Position numbers and translations under genes: made by a program. The notes under the pieces were generated by a model. That model did no database searches. It was not told the origin of the DNA and saw only the letters and a list, made by a program, of their open reading frames with translations. Below, one piece after another: positions 60,715 to 64,000 of a stretch of 64,000 nt of DNA (position 1 is the first letter of the stretch; each line of letters starts with the position of its first letter). The stretch is from an uncultured Eubacteriales bacterium. Lineage in GTDB: Bacteria > Bacillota > Clostridia > Saccharofermentanales > Saccharofermentanaceae. The stretch covers positions 1 through 64,000 of the forward strand of contig OMWK01000009.1 of the NCBI GenBank assembly GCA_900314745.1, read 5' to 3'.

Positions 60715-62082
60715 TCAGCCTGTTATCACTTCGCCGGGGGTGGTGCCGCCGTTGTTGCCAGGATTATCATCGTTTCCGGACGACTCGTTGCTGCTCGGCT
60801 CGGTGGAGGGTTCACTCTGTGACTCAGTTTCTTCGCTCTGTGATTCAGATTCCGATGCCTCTGTATCACTGGAAGATGAACTCGGGTCGCTTGAAGGATC
60901 CGACGTAGGCTCGCTTGTGCCCGTAGGGTCAGTCTGTGTCGGACGTGTAGGTGTAGTTGTAGGAACCCTCGGTGTAGGCGTTGTTGTCGTCGGGTTAGAC
61001 GGCGCGGGAGTAGGCGTAGTCTCGTTTGTACCGCTGCCTGAATTGCCGGAACCTGAACCTCCGTTCGAAGGAGCCTGCGTAGGCGTAGGCGTATGTGAAG
61101 GCCTAGGTGTAGGCGTGCTCGTCGCTCTCGGTGTGGGAGTTGCCGTGGCCGTCGGAGTAGGTGTATTTGCAGTTCCTCCGCCTCCGTTGTCTGCAGCCGC
61201 TTCTGTCGCTGAAGTTGAAGCGGTAGTTGTTTCTTCTGTCTCAGAAGTGGTTGTTGCTGTAGTTGTTTCCTCTGAAGTCTCAGATTCTTCGGTCTCTTCT
61301 GTCTCTTCGACTTCAACGTTGAAGCCGCCAAGTTCAAGGATAAGATCCTCGCTCCAGCCGCATGCTGCGCAGACTGTAAGTCTAAGTGTCTTGTCTTCTC
61401 CAAGACGCTGCAGAATGAACTGGTTCAGCATATCTTCGGTAATCTCCTCGAGAACGAAGTCTACGCTTCCGACTGTTCTGTTGTTAAAAAGGAATACTCT
61501 GACCTGATAGCCCGGGTTAACGTCGAGCTGCTTGGTCTCGCCGGTTGTAGGATTGATACCGGTGATGTGAACGTGTCCTGAAGTAAGGATAAGTGTCGCG
61601 ATTCCTTCCGAATCGACACTTATGTAACCGGATGTACCTCTGATGCCGACAGTCATTGTCGCTGTTCTGATGTCGAATGATTCATCTTCTTCCAGGGGCT
61701 GGTTGACATCGAAGAAGAGTCCGCCTGATGTGAGGTTGAGTTCGAGCATGTTACGAGCCTTCGTGAACTCCGCACGGCTGTTCTCTTCGAGAGTTACTAT
61801 CTTGTGATCGTCAAGCTGTATCGAAGCAAGACTCGCGGCTCCTGTGCTTATTGCGTCGCCGCTGTCGAATCTCATGCTGTTTACGATCTCTCTTTGTGCT
61901 CCGGCTGCGTCTTCCAAAGTTACGGTGCCTTCAACGCGGAGAAGCCTCATTGTAGTTGCCGTAAGACCGTTGCTGAGTACGATGATAAGAACAATTGCAC
62001 CGATAATTACAACGGATGGGATTGCGATTGAGAGAATCTTCCACATTTTTGACAGTGAAGACCATTTCTTGACCAGATTCAT
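60715..62082 (-). CDS. FecR-domain protein with Thr/Pro/Ser-rich tail
   Basis: A membrane segment (about residues 15-35) precedes an outward FecR domain (about 50-190; RLLRVEGTVTLEDAAGAQ, DSGDAISTGAASLASIQLDD, VGIRGTSGYISVD). A unique part with two Cys (CAACGWSED) follows. From about residue 265 to the end the protein is a low-complexity tail of TPTP, ATPTP and SE-rich runs, probably a flexible or O-glycosylated stalk in the cell wall. No sortase motif is present. It is the first gene of the cyclase operon, so it may feed a surface signal to CHASE2. Confidence 0.87.
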   Translation of the reverse strand: MNLVKKWSSLSKMWKILSIAIPSVVIIGAIVLIIVLSNGLTATTMRLLRVEGTVTLEDAAGAQREIVNSMRFDSGDAISTGAASLASIQLDDHKIVTLEENSRAEFTKARNMLELNLTSGGLFFDVNQPLEEDESFDIRTATMTVGIRGTSGYISVDSEGIATLILTSGHVHITGINPTTGETKQLDVNPGYQVRVFLFNNRTVGSVDFVLEEITEDMLNQFILQRLGEDKTLRLTVCAACGWSEDLILELGGFNVEVEETEETEESETSEETTTATTTSETEETTTASTSATEAAADNGGGGTANTPTPTATATPTPRATSTPTPRPSHTPTPTQAPSNGGSGSGNSGSGTNETTPTPAPSNPTTTTPTPRVPTTTPTRPTQTDPTGTSEPTSDPSSDPSSSSSDTEASESESQSEETESQSEPSTEPSSNESSGNDDNPGNNGGTTPGEVITG

Positions 62083-62114
62083 AAATTCCTGACTTCCTTC
62101 CTAATACCTTCCAA

Positions 62115-62130
62115 GTGGTTGCTTAACCAC
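62115..62130 (-). promoter_or_regulatory. Hairpin in the leader of the FecR gene
   Basis: GTGGTT and AACCAC form a six-pair stem with a four-base loop, 33 bases upstream of the start. A TATACT-like -10 lies a little further upstream. Its role is unknown. Confidence 0.4.
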
Positions 62131-62233
62131 AGAAATAGTATAAAGCCTGTTAATTAAAAAAGGTAGAGACCAAGTGGAACGAGAGGGACGTTTAATGTAA
62201 GATTATTCCGACATAAATTGAGGGGAAAACAAT

Positions 62234-63379
62234 ATGGCTGATACGATCAAGTGTCCGCATTGCGCAGCCAATCTTAAGTTCTCTGCGGGAGCGCAGAAAC
62301 TTCAGTGCCCGTATTGCGGCGGAGTCTTCGGACTTGATGAGATAGAACATGACGTTGAAGAACTGGCGGCTAAGTCCAAGCCTACCGTGGAAGAGGGAAC
62401 TAAGAAGACGAAGGAGATTCCTTCGCAGGAAGCCCCTTCCAATCCCGATAATACCATTAAGATGGAGCATCTCGAGGCCATCGAGGGTCAGGGTGAATCT
62501 GCGGCCGACAATGTCGAATTCATATGCAATTCATGCGGAGGCAAGATACTCTCAGATTCATCAACATCGGCATCTTTCTGCCCGTTCTGCGGATCACCCG
62601 CGATAATAGGACAGCGCCTTGACGGAGAGTTCAGACCCAAGTATATCATTCCATTTAAGTACGGACGTGAGGCGGCAGAAGAGGCTTTCATCAAGTGGTG
62701 CAATGGCGGCAAATATACTCCGGTCAAATTCGTGTCCAAGGAGAATATCGCCAAGCTCACGGGTCTTTATGTGCCGTTCTGGCTTTACGATGTGGACGGC
62801 AAGGTGCACCTCGAGGGAACCGGACAGACTTCTAAGAATACCGGCAACTACACGATAATCACGGATTACGAGTACACCATGAACGGCGAGATACACTGGA
62901 GGAAGGTGCCTTTCGACGGCGAGACGCGTATTAACGATGAACTCATGGAGGCGATCGAACCCTATAATTACAAGGAGCTCGTTCCTTACGATTACAAGTA
63001 CCTTCCGGGGTTCTTCGCAGACCGCTACGACCAGTCTGACGAGCAGCTTAAGAAGCGTGCCAAGGACTCGTGTCATGAGTACCTCAATGCCGAAGTGGGA
63101 ACGCAGTTCAAGAAGTACGATTCGCATAAGATCAAGATAAACAATACGTTGATCACGCCGCTTGCTGCAGAGTATGCCCTGCTGCCGGTGTGGTTCATGC
63201 AGTATAAGTATCTGGGCAAGAGTTATTACTTTGCGATGAACGGGCAGACCGGTGAAGTCGCGGGAAAGGCTCCCGTAAGTAAGGTCAAGCAGCTCGTGTT
63301 CTACTCAGTAACGATAGCGGTACTCTCAGTGATCGCAAGATTCATTGCAGGTCTTATCATGGGAGGATTCGTAGGATGA
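62234..63379 (+). CDS. Zinc-ribbon membrane protein
   Basis: Residues 7-28 form a TFIIB-like zinc ribbon (CPHC and CPYC). A Glu/Lys-rich linker and a second ribbon with CNSC and CPFC (about 98-118) follow. A beta-rich region then reads PFKYGREAAEEAFIKWCNGG, GLYVPFWLYDVDG and LLPVWFMQYKYLGKSYYFAMN. The last 30 residues are a membrane segment. I have seen this layout in proteins of Clostridia that neighbour TPM-domain genes; function is not known. The next gene overlaps its stop by four bases. Confidence 0.8.
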   Translation: MADTIKCPHCAANLKFSAGAQKLQCPYCGGVFGLDEIEHDVEELAAKSKPTVEEGTKKTKEIPSQEAPSNPDNTIKMEHLEAIEGQGESAADNVEFICNSCGGKILSDSSTSASFCPFCGSPAIIGQRLDGEFRPKYIIPFKYGREAAEEAFIKWCNGGKYTPVKFVSKENIAKLTGLYVPFWLYDVDGKVHLEGTGQTSKNTGNYTIITDYEYTMNGEIHWRKVPFDGETRINDELMEAIEPYNYKELVPYDYKYLPGFFADRYDQSDEQLKKRAKDSCHEYLNAEVGTQFKKYDSHKIKINNTLITPLAAEYALLPVWFMQYKYLGKSYYFAMNGQTGEVAGKAPVSKVKQLVFYSVTIAVLSVIARFIAGLIMGGFVG

Positions 63380-64000
63380 GTAACAGTAAGAAGAACAGCG
63401 GAAACAGTAAAATAAGCTTCTTCGGCGAATTGAGCATGATGAGTGTTATGGGAACCATAGGTCTCATAGCTCTGGTTATAGCGTGCTTTGCTTTCTACGG
63501 ATTCATGTGTTCGTCCCCTTCGAAGAAGGTCAGGGTCGACGATGATGCCGGGATATTCACTTCGGGTGAGATAAGAGAACTCGAGGAGATGGCTGAACGC
63601 CTCTCGAGGAAAGAGGATATCAACGTAATCATCGTAACCACCAGGGACAAGGGAAGAGGATACAGCAACAGCGATGATGACTGCGCTGAATATGCAGGCG
63701 ACTACTACGCCGATACATGTATTAAGACGAGTCTCGTCAACAACTCCGGAATCTGCATCTTCATCGATCTGACGCTCGATTCCCCGGGCAACAGATTCTT
63801 CTGGATCTATACATACGGCACGGCTTATTTTGCCATCGATGACGATGAGTGCTATGAGCTTTTCGCTTCGCAGAGGAGCCTTCTTAGAGATGAAGAGTAC
63901 TTCGAAGCCATAAGCAACATCATGGATGATCTTGACGATTACGACTACGAGTCCACGGCCGCTGTGACATTCTTCTGCCTCATAATCCCCGCGGGTCTCG
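63376..64000 (+). CDS. TPM-domain membrane protein (3' part outside window)
   Basis: The frame is open from ATG 63376 to the right edge (208 codons). An N-terminal membrane segment (about residues 23-44) is followed by a TPM/TLP18.3 domain: VRVDDDAGIFTSGEIRELEE, INVIIVTTRDKG, YAGDYYADTC and GICIFIDLT. A further hydrophobic stretch begins at the edge. TPM domains occur in YgcG-type proteins and in photosystem repair factors; the bacterial role is unclear. GGGAGG lies nine bases upstream, inside the zinc-ribbon gene. Confidence 0.82.
   Translation, partial: MSNSKKNSGNSKISFFGELSMMSVMGTIGLIALVIACFAFYGFMCSSPSKKVRVDDDAGIFTSGEIRELEEMAERLSRKEDINVIIVTTRDKGRGYSNSDDDCAEYAGDYYADTCIKTSLVNNSGICIFIDLTLDSPGNRFFWIYTYGTAYFAIDDDECYELFASQRSLLRDEEYFEAISNIMDDLDDYDYESTAAVTFFCLIIPAGL

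Noticed and set aside
60726..61403. Minus-strand frame of 225 codons rich in Arg/Leu/Gln
   Set aside because: It is the alternative frame of the low-complexity FecR tail, not an independent gene.
60044..61507. Plus-strand frame of 487 codons with Val/Gly-rich repeats
   Set aside because: It is antisense to the cyclase and FecR genes; the repeats are just the complement of the Thr/Pro-rich tail.

Overview
The window looks like a chromosomal segment from a Gram-positive anaerobe of the Clostridia, possibly a gut or rumen member. The clues are strong AGGAGG-type ribosome sites with frequent GTG and TTG starts, a Dlt-like D-alanylation-type gene set, RsbV/RsbW/SpoIIE-type regulators, many lipoproteins, a mannanase-like GH26 enzyme and Firmicutes-type PurF and histidyl-tRNA synthetase. 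The genus cannot be fixed from the sequence alone. Most of the window is a compact, moderate-GC backbone. Three visibly AT-rich stretches with different codon use (about 5.73-9.74, 39.95-42.86 and 55.2-56.43 kb) look acquired; the first two begin just past the 3' end of a tRNA gene.

Layout. 0-3.3 kb: NatA/NatB-like ABC-2 exporter (minus strand) that shares a promoter region with tRNA-Cys. 3.5-5.6 kb: an unknown acidic protein and a cytoplasmic GH26 glycosidase, then tRNA-Gly(CCC). 5.7-9.7 kb: accessory island with one intact DUF4143 ATPase, broken DUF4143 copies on either side, a double-glycine-leader peptide and a membrane protein, inside near-identical 51-bp direct repeats. 9.7-13.1 kb: housekeeping genes (HAD phosphatase, tRNA-Gly(GCC), SGNH lipoprotein, thioredoxin, PflX-like radical SAM). 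13.2-23.6 kb: one long run from purF through three tandem transglutaminase/Ig-like exoproteins into an adenylation enzyme, carrier protein, MBOAT, SGNH-like protein and lipoprotein. 23.6-24.6 kb: rplM-rpsI. 24.6-38.1 kb: glycosyltransferases, hisS, a DUF4214 lipoprotein, PAP2 phosphatase, amino-acid ABC transporter with unusual fusions, cardiolipin synthase, hydrolase, flippase, HAD phosphatase and a diguanylate cyclase.

38.3-39.9 kb holds small genes including two Cys4 paralogues. 40-42.9 kb is an island with a six-zinc-ribbon putative nuclease beside tRNA-Ser(CGA). 43.1-49.4 kb is a five-gene unit: STAS antagonist, RsbW-like kinase fused to a membrane acyltransferase-like domain, sensor PP2C phosphatase, a second acyltransferase-like protein and a 5'-nucleotidase lipoprotein. 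49.5-53.2 kb carries an AraC regulator divergent from an ABC-2 exporter. 53.2-57.2 kb has small hypothetical genes, a phosphoesterase, a YhcG-type nuclease and an AlkZ-related protein. 57.2-62.1 kb is a minus-strand signalling operon: FecR-domain protein, CHASE2 class III nucleotide cyclase and an MBL-GAF-GGDEF fusion. 62.2 kb to the end has a zinc-ribbon membrane protein and a TPM-domain protein cut by the window edge.

The strongest candidates for undescribed biology are the partner-switching unit wired to membrane acyltransferases (43.1-47.7 kb), the transglutaminase/Dlt-like operon (14.6-23.6 kb), and the cyclase/FecR/MBL-GAF-GGDEF unit (57.2-62.1 kb). All functional statements rest on motif reading without database searches.
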